DNA of 64,000 nucleotides, taken from JAJCYK01 sp965224285 (GTDB lineage: Bacteria > Bacteroidota > Bacteroidia > Cytophagales > Cyclobacteriaceae). The DNA lies in the NCBI GenBank assembly GCA_965224285.1, contig OZ245043.1, positions 434,001 through 498,000 of the forward strand, given 5' to 3'. The translations under genes were made by a program, and so were the position numbers. Positions 26,150-34,734 of this stretch are shown piece by piece; within the stretch, counting starts at the first letter, position 1, and every line of letters begins with the position of its first letter. The notes below the pieces were generated by a model. It searched no databases. It saw only the letters and a list, made by a program, of their open reading frames with translations, and was not told where the DNA came from.

Positions 26150-27747
26150 AAAAATTTACCAACCTGTTCATCACCCTTGATCAAACTAATAAAACCAATG
26201 CCAAACTACAGGCATTGGTCAATTATTTAGAAGTTGCTACGGATGAAGATAAATTATGGATGATTGCCTTACTATCGAGCAAGCGACCCAGGCGATCAGT
26301 GCCCACCTCTCTGTTGAAAACATGGGCGGCTGAAACAGCTGACATTCCAGTTTGGCTTTTTGAAGAGTCCTATCATGTAGCTGGTGATCTTGCTGAAACC
26401 ATAGCATTGGTATTTCCAAGAAATAAATCAGGGCCTGAGCATTCTCTAAGTTATTGGATGCAATTTTTAATTGATCTAAAGGACCTGGATGAGCAGGCTC
26501 AAAAGGAAAAACTCATAGATGCCTGGTTGCAGATGGATCGCCATCAGCGGCTGGTGTTCAACAAGTTAAGTAGCGGGTCATTTAGAATGGGCGTATCTCA
26601 GAAGTTGATGGTAAGGGCGCTCTCCCGGCATACAAGTATCGATGAGAACAGCTTGGCTCATCGGCTGATGGGAAATTGGACGCCCCAGGACACTTCATAT
26701 AGCGAACTGGTGCTTACGGAGGATCCTCTGGAGGATATATCCAAGCCGTATCCCTTTTGTCTGGCTTATGCCCTTGATACCGAACCCCAATCTTTGGGTG
26801 ATCCTGGTTTATGGCTGGCCGAACGAAAGTGGGACGGAATCAGAGGTCAGCTGATCGTGAGAAACGACAGTATTTTTGTATGGTCTAGAGGGGAAGAGCT
26901 GGTTACAGAAAAGTTTCCTGAACTGCAAGGATTAAAATCCAGTCTACCATCAGGTACGGTAATCGATGGCGAAATTCTACCCTTCGATGGAAAGCGCGCA
27001 TTACCTTTTAATGTACTGCAAACCAGGATTGGGCGAAAGAATATAACGCCTAAGATCTTACTGCAAGCCCCAGTGGTGCTAATGGCCTACGACCTCCTGG
27101 AATTTAAAGGAGAAGATATCCGATGGTGTCCCATGAAAGAACGCAGAGAAAAATTAGAGTCACTTATAGAAAATTTAACTGATCAGCAATCTCTAATAAT
27201 TTCCCCGTTGGTCGCATTTAATAGCTGGGCAGAATTAGAGCAAGAACGGCAGCAATCCAGAACCTATTTTAGCGAAGGGATAATGCTCAAGAAAAAAGAC
27301 TCCACTTATAAATCCGGTCGCAAAAGGGGGGAGTGGTGGAAATGGAAAGTGGACCCCATGACCATTGATGCGGTTATGATCTATGCCATGCGTGGTCACG
27401 GCAGAAGGGCTAATCTGTACACTGATTATACTTTTGCCGTATGGAAAGGCGAGGAATTGGTGCCTTTTGCTAAAGCCTATTCAGGTTTGACAGATGAGGA
27501 GATCCGCAAGGTTGACCAATTCGTTAAACGCCATACTCTGGAGCGTTTCGGTCCGGTGCGCAGTGTAAAGCCTGAATTGGTATTTGAGCTGGCGTTTGAA
27601 GGGATAAATCTTTCTACCCGGCATAAATCGGGGGTGGCTTTACGCTTCCCCCGTATCCATCGCTGGCGACATGACAAAAAGCCTACGGACGCCAATAGCC
27701 TGGAAGATTTAAAGGAGTTGTTGAACGCCTATCAGGCTCATCTTTAG
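26146..27747 (+). CDS. ATP-dependent DNA ligase of the ligase-associated repair cluster
   Basis: 533 residues. An N-terminal DNA-binding domain (about 1-200, including LSSGSFRMGVSQKLMVRALS) precedes the nucleotidyltransferase core. The adenylated Lys 228 is in AERKWDGIRG, followed by VWSRGEEL, VIDGEILPF, EGIMLKKKDSTYKSGRKRG and WWKWK (motif V). The OB-fold covers the C-terminal 120 residues. It seals nicks using ATP, and Bacteroidota carry it in addition to the essential NAD-dependent LigA. The exonuclease gene overlaps its start. The helicase and metallophosphoesterase that often complete this cluster are absent on both sides. Confidence 0.95.
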   Translation: MKKFTNLFITLDQTNKTNAKLQALVNYLEVATDEDKLWMIALLSSKRPRRSVPTSLLKTWAAETADIPVWLFEESYHVAGDLAETIALVFPRNKSGPEHSLSYWMQFLIDLKDLDEQAQKEKLIDAWLQMDRHQRLVFNKLSSGSFRMGVSQKLMVRALSRHTSIDENSLAHRLMGNWTPQDTSYSELVLTEDPLEDISKPYPFCLAYALDTEPQSLGDPGLWLAERKWDGIRGQLIVRNDSIFVWSRGEELVTEKFPELQGLKSSLPSGTVIDGEILPFDGKRALPFNVLQTRIGRKNITPKILLQAPVVLMAYDLLEFKGEDIRWCPMKERREKLESLIENLTDQQSLIISPLVAFNSWAELEQERQQSRTYFSEGIMLKKKDSTYKSGRKRGEWWKWKVDPMTIDAVMIYAMRGHGRRANLYTDYTFAVWKGEELVPFAKAYSGLTDEEIRKVDQFVKRHTLERFGPVRSVKPELVFELAFEGINLSTRHKSGVALRFPRIHRWRHDKKPTDANSLEDLKELLNAYQAHL

Positions 27748-27910
27748 GATGGGCATTCTTCCATTCAAATTTGATTGCACAAAAAACAATTTATTGTTAA
27801 ATTAAGGTTACCAATCGGTTACAAAGGCATTAAGAAGAAAGTTCCGGGTACATTTCTGGAACCTCCTTCAATTAAACCTGGAACCATGTTATATACAAAA
27901 ATCTCAGGTT

Positions 27911-28867
27911 ATGTATGCCCACTTCAACACCACGTTTACAGTCGTTAGCCATTATTTATGGAGATTTAAAGCTCTCAAATTAGCCCTGCTTTCAATTCTC
28001 ATTATTACCGGATGTTCCAGTGACTCTGACCCGGAACCGCTTATATCCGGTATTACCGGCAGCGTTCAGGATGAGCAAAACAATCCTTATATGAGCGCTG
28101 AAATTACTTTAGACCCTGGCAATGTTACCACCACTAATATTGAGGGAGAATACGCTTTTACGGATCTGGATCCGGGCAACTATACAGTTTCCCTCCGAAC
28201 ACCTCTGACCAGCGAGGTGATCGGAGGCAACACCCTACAAGTACAACTTAACGCCGATCAGCCTGTAAATGCTGACTTCAGAATACGGAATATTCCGGTT
28301 GAAGGACATGTTGTTTTAGGGTTAACTGATCCATTAGGACATGTGAGAACTATAGGTAATGAAATCCCATCCGATCCCAATGAGCTGATTTACCGTTCTG
28401 GCAATCCTCCTGTTCCCATCACCGCGCCTGATGGTCATCATGTCACTCTTCAGGAATGGATGTCGACACAAGGGACTGCTTTGGTGACTTGTGATGGCGC
28501 CGTTACCCGTTATGAATTAAACTTCACCGGCTTGATTCCCAACGGCGTATTTACCCTTTGGAACATTCCCTTTTCTGTCAGTGTAGGTCCCGGAAGTGGA
28601 CTTTCAGGTTCAATTGGAGCCGGTTCGTTAGGGGCTGCAAATGGAAGTCAAAACGCTTTTGTAGCCGCTGAGGATGGCACGGCTGCCATTACACTTTCAG
28701 TTATCGGAGGCAATCCTTTAAGTGTTTTTGGAGAGGCACCCCGTTGTACATTAACGGATGCCCGGGGATTAATGCTGGTAGTTTTGTATCATATTGACGG
28801 CCAAACCTATGGTCCAGATCCGGGACCCGAAAACACCTTATCTGATCATATGATTTTTTATATTTGA
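27911..28867 (+). CDS. Lipoprotein with a carboxypeptidase-regulatory-like domain
   Basis: 318 residues. A lipoprotein signal ends at ILIITGCSSDSD (Cys at about 37). An 80-residue carboxypeptidase regulatory-like (CarboxypepD_reg) beta-sandwich follows: GITGSVQDEQNNPYMSAEI, TNIEGEYAFTDLDPGNYTV. The remaining 180 residues form a beta-rich region of no recognised family (GLIPNGVFTLWNIPF and a C-terminal DGQTYGPDPGPEN motif). The latter resembles secreted proteins that bear a repeated gas-phase/contact-type beta domain, but I do not assign it. The N-terminus before the hydrophobic stretch is unusually long, and a later start is possible. Surface or periplasmic location. Confidence 0.7.
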   Translation: MYAHFNTTFTVVSHYLWRFKALKLALLSILIITGCSSDSDPEPLISGITGSVQDEQNNPYMSAEITLDPGNVTTTNIEGEYAFTDLDPGNYTVSLRTPLTSEVIGGNTLQVQLNADQPVNADFRIRNIPVEGHVVLGLTDPLGHVRTIGNEIPSDPNELIYRSGNPPVPITAPDGHHVTLQEWMSTQGTALVTCDGAVTRYELNFTGLIPNGVFTLWNIPFSVSVGPGSGLSGSIGAGSLGAANGSQNAFVAAEDGTAAITLSVIGGNPLSVFGEAPRCTLTDARGLMLVVLYHIDGQTYGPDPGPENTLSDHMIFYI

Positions 28868-28873
28868 GTCGAC

Positions 28874-28915
28874 ATACAATATCGATACATCTATGATCAA
28901 TTGGTGATATTGTAT
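28874..28915. terminator. Bidirectional terminator candidate between convergent genes
   Basis: ATACAATATC at 28874-28883 and GATATTGTAT at 28906-28915 are perfect inverted repeats with a 22-base loop. They lie between the stop of the lipoprotein gene at 28867 and the C-terminal codons of the DoxX gene. The stem is AT-rich, so termination is plausible but not certain. Confidence 0.45.
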
Positions 28916-29373
28916 TTGACGGAAGGTTTTAAGCAGCTAAAATACGTCCATAAAATAAACACTATTTGCAAGGGTATTCTGAACCATAAATACTCTGGTC
29001 CAGGGCCACCGTGATTGGCCAGTTGAAAATCTATGTTATGATAGGCTGCATAGATATTAGCCGGCAGTATTACCACCAAAAAGATCATCAGTAACCAAGC
29101 AGAAATTTTTCGATAACGCTTTATTTGAATGCCAATGGCGAACAAAATTTCAAGAATGCTGGTGATATAGACCAAGGGCAATTTATAAGGAATCATATCA
29201 GGGATCATCATCGACATCCCTTGGGGAAAATAAAAGTGCCCCATGGCGGTAAAGACCAGCATAGCTGATAGTCCCATTCGTCCAGCCTCAGCAAGATCGG
29301 CTTTGCCCTTGGTCAATTTAAGATATAGCCAATATAAAGCTGAAACACCAACAAGTATGATCAATGGTATCAT
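28897..29373 (-). CDS. DoxX-like membrane protein
   Basis: Four hydrophobic segments in about 158 residues, with GRMGLSAMLVFTAMGHFYFP and LPLVYITSILEILFAIGIQ giving the DoxX-family four-helix pattern. The ATG at 29373 places the first helix (MIPLIILVGVSALYWLYLKL) at the start. A TTG at 29394 would add seven residues. Function is not known; DoxX relatives act with quinol oxidases or thiol-redox systems. It is convergent with the lipoprotein gene on the plus strand. Confidence 0.75.
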   Translation of the reverse strand: MIPLIILVGVSALYWLYLKLTKGKADLAEAGRMGLSAMLVFTAMGHFYFPQGMSMMIPDMIPYKLPLVYITSILEILFAIGIQIKRYRKISAWLLMIFLVVILPANIYAAYHNIDFQLANHGGPGPEYLWFRIPLQIVFILWTYFSCLKPSVKYNITN

Positions 29374-29582
29374 GGCAATATTGAATAAGTTCAAAAAAAG
29401 TTACCGTTGTTCAAAACCATTCGTTCAAAATCAATAGTTTATCTTGATATATAGGGTTCTGCTATGGAATATTAATAACCACGGCTTACATAATAAGCTT
29501 CTCCAAATAATACCTTAAACTTTTTTAATTATACAAAACAACTCCGAAGCTGGTGTAACTAATGCTAGCTATACCATTGCAG

Positions 29583-30530
29583 CTATCTGGAGTTCAGTAT
29601 CTCGAATTGGTCCTTCAACCCGGGTAATTCTATTCTTCTGGCTCCCAGTTGATAGAAATATTCGCCATTTTGCAACATAAGGGGGAAACTTTGCCCATGC
29701 CGGGTTACTTGGGTTGAACCACTAGGAGGAGTATCAAGGGATAAGTTGGACCTTGGATAACCTTCATCAATGCGGTCAACGCGTGTTGGTTGGCGCTGAG
29801 GATCGGGAATATGCACCCAATAGTTAGTGGCCCGAATCGGATGATGAGTGGGTTCTGAACCGGATGTAATCTGGATGTTACACATCGCTGGAGGGCTGAT
29901 CGACCACCATTGAAGGCTGCTAGGGGCTAGCACCGGCAAATTGCCAGGTGGGCGCTTTAAATAGGCCAGATTACCATTGTTTTCATCCCCTGAAATCCAA
30001 TTAAAACCTTTTTCCCAATGCTGTAGCCTACCATGTCGTTGAAAGGATTGATGCAATTGTTGCCAGAATTCAAATTGAATAGTCTGATTTGGTGCGATGG
30101 GGATAGTGGCTTGATTTTGCTGAATGTCATCGATCATGATGGCCAATCCGGAGGCCAGATCGGACAAGACTGAACGCCGTTGTTCTATTATACTATCGGG
30201 GCCCCTTTCCAGCATTATAGAACCTTGCAATAGCTCTTCATCTTCGAAAGACCATACCCAGCCATTTGACAGAGCCTGATTTAAGTAGCCCATATAGTTA
30301 CAAGCCATTTCCACCAGCTGCTGACTAATTCTTGATGGTGATAACCCTGAAATGGTGGAGGGAGATGACATAGCTGAACTATTATCACCCTCTTCCTGCA
30401 GTTGGAGCTTTGAGGAAGGTGAAAAAAAAAATCTGTGAGGTTTTATCATGGATGTTACCTGATTTCGTTTTTGGAAGAAAGGGCGGTTATTGGACTTGGT
30501 AACAGCTGGATTGACTATCCTACCTCGCAT
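29583..30530 (-). CDS. Orphan protein with an injection-system-cargo-like N-terminus
   Basis: 315 residues without signal peptide or transmembrane helix. The first 50 residues contain two Phe-Phe blocks, NRPFFQKRN and FFFSPSSKLQLQEEGD. That arrangement resembles the leader of cargo proteins of extracellular contractile injection systems, where PFF and FFSP...IQ blocks precede an acidic linker. The remainder (FEFWQQLHQSF, GFNWISGDENNGNLAYLKRP, FPLMLQNGEYFYQLGARRIEL) matches no family I know. No tail, sheath or baseplate gene is in the window. The family and function are unknown, and the leader similarity is from memory of such proteins. Confidence 0.6.
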   Translation of the reverse strand: MRGRIVNPAVTKSNNRPFFQKRNQVTSMIKPHRFFFSPSSKLQLQEEGDNSSAMSSPSTISGLSPSRISQQLVEMACNYMGYLNQALSNGWVWSFEDEELLQGSIMLERGPDSIIEQRRSVLSDLASGLAIMIDDIQQNQATIPIAPNQTIQFEFWQQLHQSFQRHGRLQHWEKGFNWISGDENNGNLAYLKRPPGNLPVLAPSSLQWWSISPPAMCNIQITSGSEPTHHPIRATNYWVHIPDPQRQPTRVDRIDEGYPRSNLSLDTPPSGSTQVTRHGQSFPLMLQNGEYFYQLGARRIELPGLKDQFEILNSR

Positions 30531-30831
30531 AATGATGTTCTAAATTACTCATGCATATTGTTGCATATTTATATTATCATCCAAAAGAGGTAACCCTGTG
30601 GACTTTTGAGAACTGCATGCCTAATTGATCAAGAAATCATATAGGTAAAGTAAAAACGCGATGGAGTTTCTGCTTCCGCACTAACCGGCGAATATAAATA
30701 GGTGCTCTAACCATGACACAGCTCGAGCTGGCACTCCCTCGTTTAAAATTATGTGTATTTACTTATTTACGGGTGATTATTGATAATTAGCCAAAGATAA
30801 TGGTCTATAAATTAAACACTTAAAGACTTCA
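30531..30831. other. Intergenic region with a short direct repeat
   Basis: 301 bases between the 5' end of the orphan gene and the 3' end of the acidic-loop barrel gene, both on the minus strand. The octamer TGCATATT occurs twice at 10-base spacing (30552 and 30562) just before the orphan gene, a place where a promoter or operator would be. Nothing else stands out. Confidence 0.4.
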
Positions 30832-31470
30832 CTAAAAGTTCCAATAGACACCAAATTCAGCCTTTAAGCCGCTGCGATTGTAGTCTTTAGCCTCCTCAGG
30901 TAAATTAATTAGTACCTCACTCCAGCGTATACCTCCGGCAATACTTAGTTGAGAAAACAACTCACGATAGTAGCCAAGATACATACTAAATGCGGGCGCC
31001 TGTTCATCCAATGAGTAGCCGACACTGGCTTGTAACAACAGTGGTATATCCTCCGTGATGGTATAATTGACAGTGGCCATTATAGCCTCTAATTCATTTT
31101 CACACTCCTCTTCGTCATCGTCTTCCTCCATTTCATCATCATCATCGTCGTCTTCGAATTCCACGAATTTACCCTCATCATCGATATACCCTTCCATACA
31201 ATTGCCCAATCCTCCCATAGCGCTAATACCCACGGAGAACCTGGAATTCAATTTATAAGCTGAGCCAATTTCAGCAATACCCAGGTTTAGCAAATCGCTG
31301 GAAGCATTGCCTGAATGATCAAAGCTAAGCGATGGTGTACCCATTTTTAAGGTAAACGACAACTGTTCAATAAGAGGGTCATTTGATACATCATCGGAGG
31401 TTTGAACTTCCTGTCCATATACCATAGCCCCTAAAAACATAACTAAAAAAGTAGTAGTGAATATTTTCAT
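30832..31470 (-). CDS. Outer-membrane beta-barrel-like protein with a polyacidic insert
   Basis: 212 residues. A signal peptide (MKIFTTTFLVMFLGAMVYGQ) is followed by alternating strands (SFTLKMGTPSLSFDHSG, FSVGISAMGGLGN, PLLLQASVGYSLDEQ, LKAEFGVYWNF) ending in a Phe, as outer-membrane barrels do. Between residues about 101 and 124 there is an extremely acidic loop dominated by Asp and Glu, with two nearby Cys. This may bind divalent cations or face the cell exterior. The family is not recognised. The serine-rich frame on the opposite strand here is only the complement of this Asp/Glu-rich region. Confidence 0.7.
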   Translation of the reverse strand: MKIFTTTFLVMFLGAMVYGQEVQTSDDVSNDPLIEQLSFTLKMGTPSLSFDHSGNASSDLLNLGIAEIGSAYKLNSRFSVGISAMGGLGNCMEGYIDDEGKFVEFEDDDDDDEMEEDDDEEECENELEAIMATVNYTITEDIPLLLQASVGYSLDEQAPAFSMYLGYYRELFSQLSIAGGIRWSEVLINLPEEAKDYNRSGLKAEFGVYWNF

Positions 31471-31701
31471 AGCTCACAGAAGTTTATGGTTAAGTAAATG
31501 TTATTGAAAGTGCTTGAAATATTAAGTCGGTTTATAGTCTAAACCGCCAAAATCTTCAAAGGGTTGGTCGACGTTTGAGATTATTTGAATAATGTTCTTA
31601 TACACCCTGGGTCATGAGTAATGGTGCAAACTTGATTTTACCTGAGCCAACCAACTGTTAGAGCAAAGCTGCCGTTTTGCCCAGAAACTAATCACGAGAA
31701 A

Positions 31702-32442
31702 ATGCAAAAGACAATCCCTTCCGTTTTAGTTGCTTTGTGCTGGTTAGGATGTTCCAATTCTGAGGAACCAATAGTAAGCACGCCTCCTGCTCCTTTGCCG
31801 GATATCAACCTGGCGGTATTTTCCGATCCCACGGCTATTTCGAATACTTATTACGGACCAAGCAACGATCAGACATATGTTTACCAGGGTGGTGAAATGA
31901 ATATGGACCCCGAGGAAGAGATCAGGATTGAGCGATTAACTCAAACCCGGTCTGTAATGGGCATAACTGCCATTATTCATCAGGACCTGGTTTGGGTGGA
32001 TGGAGTATTGATCGAGGATACAGACGATTGGTTAGCGCAGGACGATGAAGGAAATCTCTGGTACCTGGGGGAATTTGTGGAAAATTATGATGACAACGGG
32101 GACTTTGTAGATAATGATGGGTCCTGGGAAGCAGGCGTTGCAAACGCTCAACCCGGGTATTGGATGCCCGCAAACCCCCAGGCCGGGGATCGTTATATGC
32201 AGGAATTTTTGCCTGGTGAGGCTGAAGATTATGCAGAAGTGGAGGGATTTCAATCAGTAACCATTGGTTTAGGTACATATGATAATTGCCTGGTAACTAG
32301 GGATGTAAATCCATTCGAACCTGATGTATACGAACTGAAGTTCTATGCGCCAGGTATTGGCATGATCAAAGAAGAGAAATATGAGCAAAATGAATTAGTG
32401 GAAGAGGTAATGCTGGTAGAAATTATTAACAAAAGTGGGTGA
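31702..32442 (+). CDS. Lipoprotein of unknown family
   Basis: 246 residues with a short lipoprotein signal (LVALCWLGCSNSEEP). The mature part is rich in aromatic and acidic residues, for example FVENYDDNGDFVDNDGSWEAG and YMQEFLPGEAEDYAEVEG. It ends with a strand-rich segment YELKFYAPGIGMIKEEKYEQ. Its pattern resembles lipoproteins annotated as hypothetical in environmental Gram-negatives, where the ...YAPGIGMIKEE... segment recurs, but I do not know a function. It precedes the phosphatase operon by 78 bases and could belong to it. Confidence 0.75.
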   Translation: MQKTIPSVLVALCWLGCSNSEEPIVSTPPAPLPDINLAVFSDPTAISNTYYGPSNDQTYVYQGGEMNMDPEEEIRIERLTQTRSVMGITAIIHQDLVWVDGVLIEDTDDWLAQDDEGNLWYLGEFVENYDDNGDFVDNDGSWEAGVANAQPGYWMPANPQAGDRYMQEFLPGEAEDYAEVEGFQSVTIGLGTYDNCLVTRDVNPFEPDVYELKFYAPGIGMIKEEKYEQNELVEEVMLVEIINKSG

Positions 32443-32520
32443 TCAGTCCATTTTTCACCACACTGATGAATCCAAACGAAACTGCCTGCTTAAGAATGAG
32501 CTGAAATAGAGATCTAAATT

Positions 32521-33504
32521 ATGACAATCATATTCCCGAAAATAACAAGAGTTTTATCATCGGCACTATTGATCACGCTGTTGGCTGGATGCGAGTCGGT
32601 GGAGGTATTGAATCCTGCCTCCACTTACATCAAAGAAGGGGACAATTCTTTTCAAACTGAAAACGTGGTGGTGGTGGTAATTGACGGCCCTAGATTTTCT
32701 GAAACCTGGGGTGACCCGGACAAGGAATTTATACCCAAGCTAGCCAAGGAACTTGCTCCACAGGGAACAGTATATACTAACTTTTATAACCAGGGGCCTA
32801 CTTTTACCACTTCAGGGCATGTGGCGGTCACTACCGGCCGCTATCAATTGATGCCAAACGATGGCTCAGCATTACCGCATTTTCCCTCAATATTTCAATT
32901 TTATTTAAATCAAACCGGACAAGGACCGGAGTCAGCACAAATAATTTCCAGTAAAGCTAAGCTCGGGATATTGGCGGATTGCACCAATAATAAATGGCGA
33001 GGAAAATATAACCCCATTACTGATACCCAGGATCGACCGGATCATAAGACTTTCAATGCGGCTTTGCAGGTCTTAAAAAATGATCACCCTAATCTTTTGC
33101 TTATTCATTTCAGGGGACCTGATGCTGCAGGGCACGGCAATGATTGGCAGGGCTATTTGAATAGTATTTCAGAAACCGATCACTATGTATGGGAGTTATG
33201 GAACTTCTTGCAGGCAGAGGTGTACTACCGGAACCATACCACATTATTAGTGACCAATGACCACGGTAGGCATTTAGACCATATCAAAGATGGATTTATT
33301 AGTCATGGCGATCGTTGCCAGGGGTGCCTTCATATTAATCTATTTGCCGTGGGCCCGGATTTTAAAACAGGTCAGCTGATCCACCATCCACGACAGTCAG
33401 TAGACATTGCGCCTACCATTGCCCAGTTGTTGGGTTTTTCCATACCCCAATCACATGGGAACGTTTTGGTTGAACTATTTAAAACAGGCTATGAGGCGAT
33501 CTAG
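32521..33504 (+). CDS. Alkaline-phosphatase-superfamily lipoprotein
   Basis: 327 residues with a lipoprotein signal ending LLAGCES. The alkaline-phosphatase/sulfatase fold has its first metal site VVVVIDGPRFSETW, the catalytic Thr/Ser region TFTTSGHVAVTTG, the second Asp/His pair HFRGPDAAGHG and the third TNDHGRHLDH. A cysteine-rich DRCQGC lies after it. All metal positions appear present, so it should hydrolyse a phosphate or sulfate ester at the cell envelope. It is the first gene of a chain of overlapping genes leading to lipid-linked sugar transferases and may act on lipid-linked phosphate or on head groups. Confidence 0.85.
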   Translation: MTIIFPKITRVLSSALLITLLAGCESVEVLNPASTYIKEGDNSFQTENVVVVVIDGPRFSETWGDPDKEFIPKLAKELAPQGTVYTNFYNQGPTFTTSGHVAVTTGRYQLMPNDGSALPHFPSIFQFYLNQTGQGPESAQIISSKAKLGILADCTNNKWRGKYNPITDTQDRPDHKTFNAALQVLKNDHPNLLLIHFRGPDAAGHGNDWQGYLNSISETDHYVWELWNFLQAEVYYRNHTTLLVTNDHGRHLDHIKDGFISHGDRCQGCLHINLFAVGPDFKTGQLIHHPRQSVDIAPTIAQLLGFSIPQSHGNVLVELFKTGYEAI

Positions 33505-34135
33505 GTGCAAATTAGGTTTGGTACTCCTTCTGCTGGGATTAGCAACGCATACGTCCTGGGCTCAGGTAAGTCAAAAACATCATGAGGTAGAAATCCAATC
33601 CCGGGTGTCAATTTTCAATTATACTTACCGCCTCTCACTTAGCCCCGGCTTTCTATTCAGGGATGGCCGCCACAGTTATGGTCTTGGTCCTGTAGTTCTG
33701 ATCGGTGCCAATACCGGATCTGGAAATGACGGACCAAGGCTTACCGGATTAAGAGTAGGATATCGCTATTTTCCTTCTACTACCACTAGCAGGCTTAATT
33801 TTTATGTCAGCACTGAAATTATTGGGCAAAGAATAGCGGAACAGTGGCAAGCAAATGCTTTTGATACAGAATTAGGCAGCTACCGGGATCTTCCATATAA
33901 AAGCAAAGAGTTGTTGATTGAAAATCACTCCGGATATGGAATTCAGTTAAAGTTGTCCCAATCTTGGTACTTGTTCCAAGGAATTGGGGTTGGCTTTTAT
34001 TACTCGAATTTTGAAGGCGAAGCGCCTACGGTACAGGCTTCCCTATTAGATAATATAGATTACCGTGGGTATGACGATTTCGGTTTCAGTTGGTCCATCA
34101 GGCTGGGAATTGGATACAGATTTTTAAGCAAATGA
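33491..34135 (+). CDS. Outer-membrane protein, hypothetical
   Basis: 214 residues. I start at the ATG 33491, which gives a signal peptide (MRRSRCKLGLVLLLLGLATH ending TSWAQ) and overlaps the previous stop by 14 bases. The mature part has repeated strands (HEVEIQSRVSIFNYTYRLSL, YGLGPVVLIGANTG, LRVGYRYFP, FGFSWSIRLGIGYRFLSK) and ends like an eight- to ten-strand barrel. No family is recognised. Its stop overlaps the HD gene ATG by four bases. Confidence 0.75.
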   Translation: MRRSRCKLGLVLLLLGLATHTSWAQVSQKHHEVEIQSRVSIFNYTYRLSLSPGFLFRDGRHSYGLGPVVLIGANTGSGNDGPRLTGLRVGYRYFPSTTTSRLNFYVSTEIIGQRIAEQWQANAFDTELGSYRDLPYKSKELLIENHSGYGIQLKLSQSWYLFQGIGVGFYYSNFEGEAPTVQASLLDNIDYRGYDDFGFSWSIRLGIGYRFLSK

Positions 34136-34734
34136 AGGTGGATATACTGGATCATGCAGCCGGCCATGTCGAGGAAATACTGAATGGTTTACATCCCGGT
34201 TTTACATTTCATAATATTCTACACACCTATGAAGTGGTATCGGCCAGCAAAATTATCGGGAAAGCATGTGGCTTAAATGAGGAGGAGATGGAGATAGTTT
34301 TAATTGCTGCCTGGTATCACGATAGCGGGTTTTGGATCAGTCCTCATAACCATGAAGATCATAGTACCGCGATCGCCAGCCAATTTCTTGTAATGCATAA
34401 AGTTTCTTCAGATAGATCCAAAGCTGTTATCTCCTGTATTCAAGCTACTAAGATCCCACAATCCCCGGCTGATAATTTACAAGCTGTATTGTGTGATGCC
34501 GACATGTTTCATCTTTCGGGAGACCAGTATTGGTTGAAAAATCAAGCACTGCGTAGGGAGCAGGAGTTTATCCGCAAGAAATGTTTTCGTGATGATCAAT
34601 GGTGTCATGAGAACTTAAATTTTCTTACCCAACATCATTTCCATACTGAATACGGCCTGAGAGTCCTGACCGAGGGAAAACGAAAGCATATGAATGAGAA
34701 CGTGAGGCAGCTGGAGGCGCTAAAGGTATTATGA
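34132..34734 (+). CDS. HD-domain phosphohydrolase
   Basis: 200 residues with the HD metal motif: H in FHNILHTYEVV, HD in AAWYHDSGFW, H in HNHEDHS, and the distal D in LCDADMFHLS. It is a single-domain cytoplasmic HD hydrolase of the type acting on nucleotides or small phosphorylated molecules. I start at the ATG 34132-34134, which overlaps the previous stop (ATGA). It is also coupled by ATGA to the next gene, the GT2 transferase. The substrate is not known. Confidence 0.85.
   Translation: MKVDILDHAAGHVEEILNGLHPGFTFHNILHTYEVVSASKIIGKACGLNEEEMEIVLIAAWYHDSGFWISPHNHEDHSTAIASQFLVMHKVSSDRSKAVISCIQATKIPQSPADNLQAVLCDADMFHLSGDQYWLKNQALRREQEFIRKKCFRDDQWCHENLNFLTQHHFHTEYGLRVLTEGKRKHMNENVRQLEALKVL

Noticed and set aside
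31067..31258. Serine-rich plus-strand frame
   Set aside because: It is only the complement of the Asp/Glu-rich loop of the barrel gene, as GAT/GAA codons read TC-rich on the other strand.
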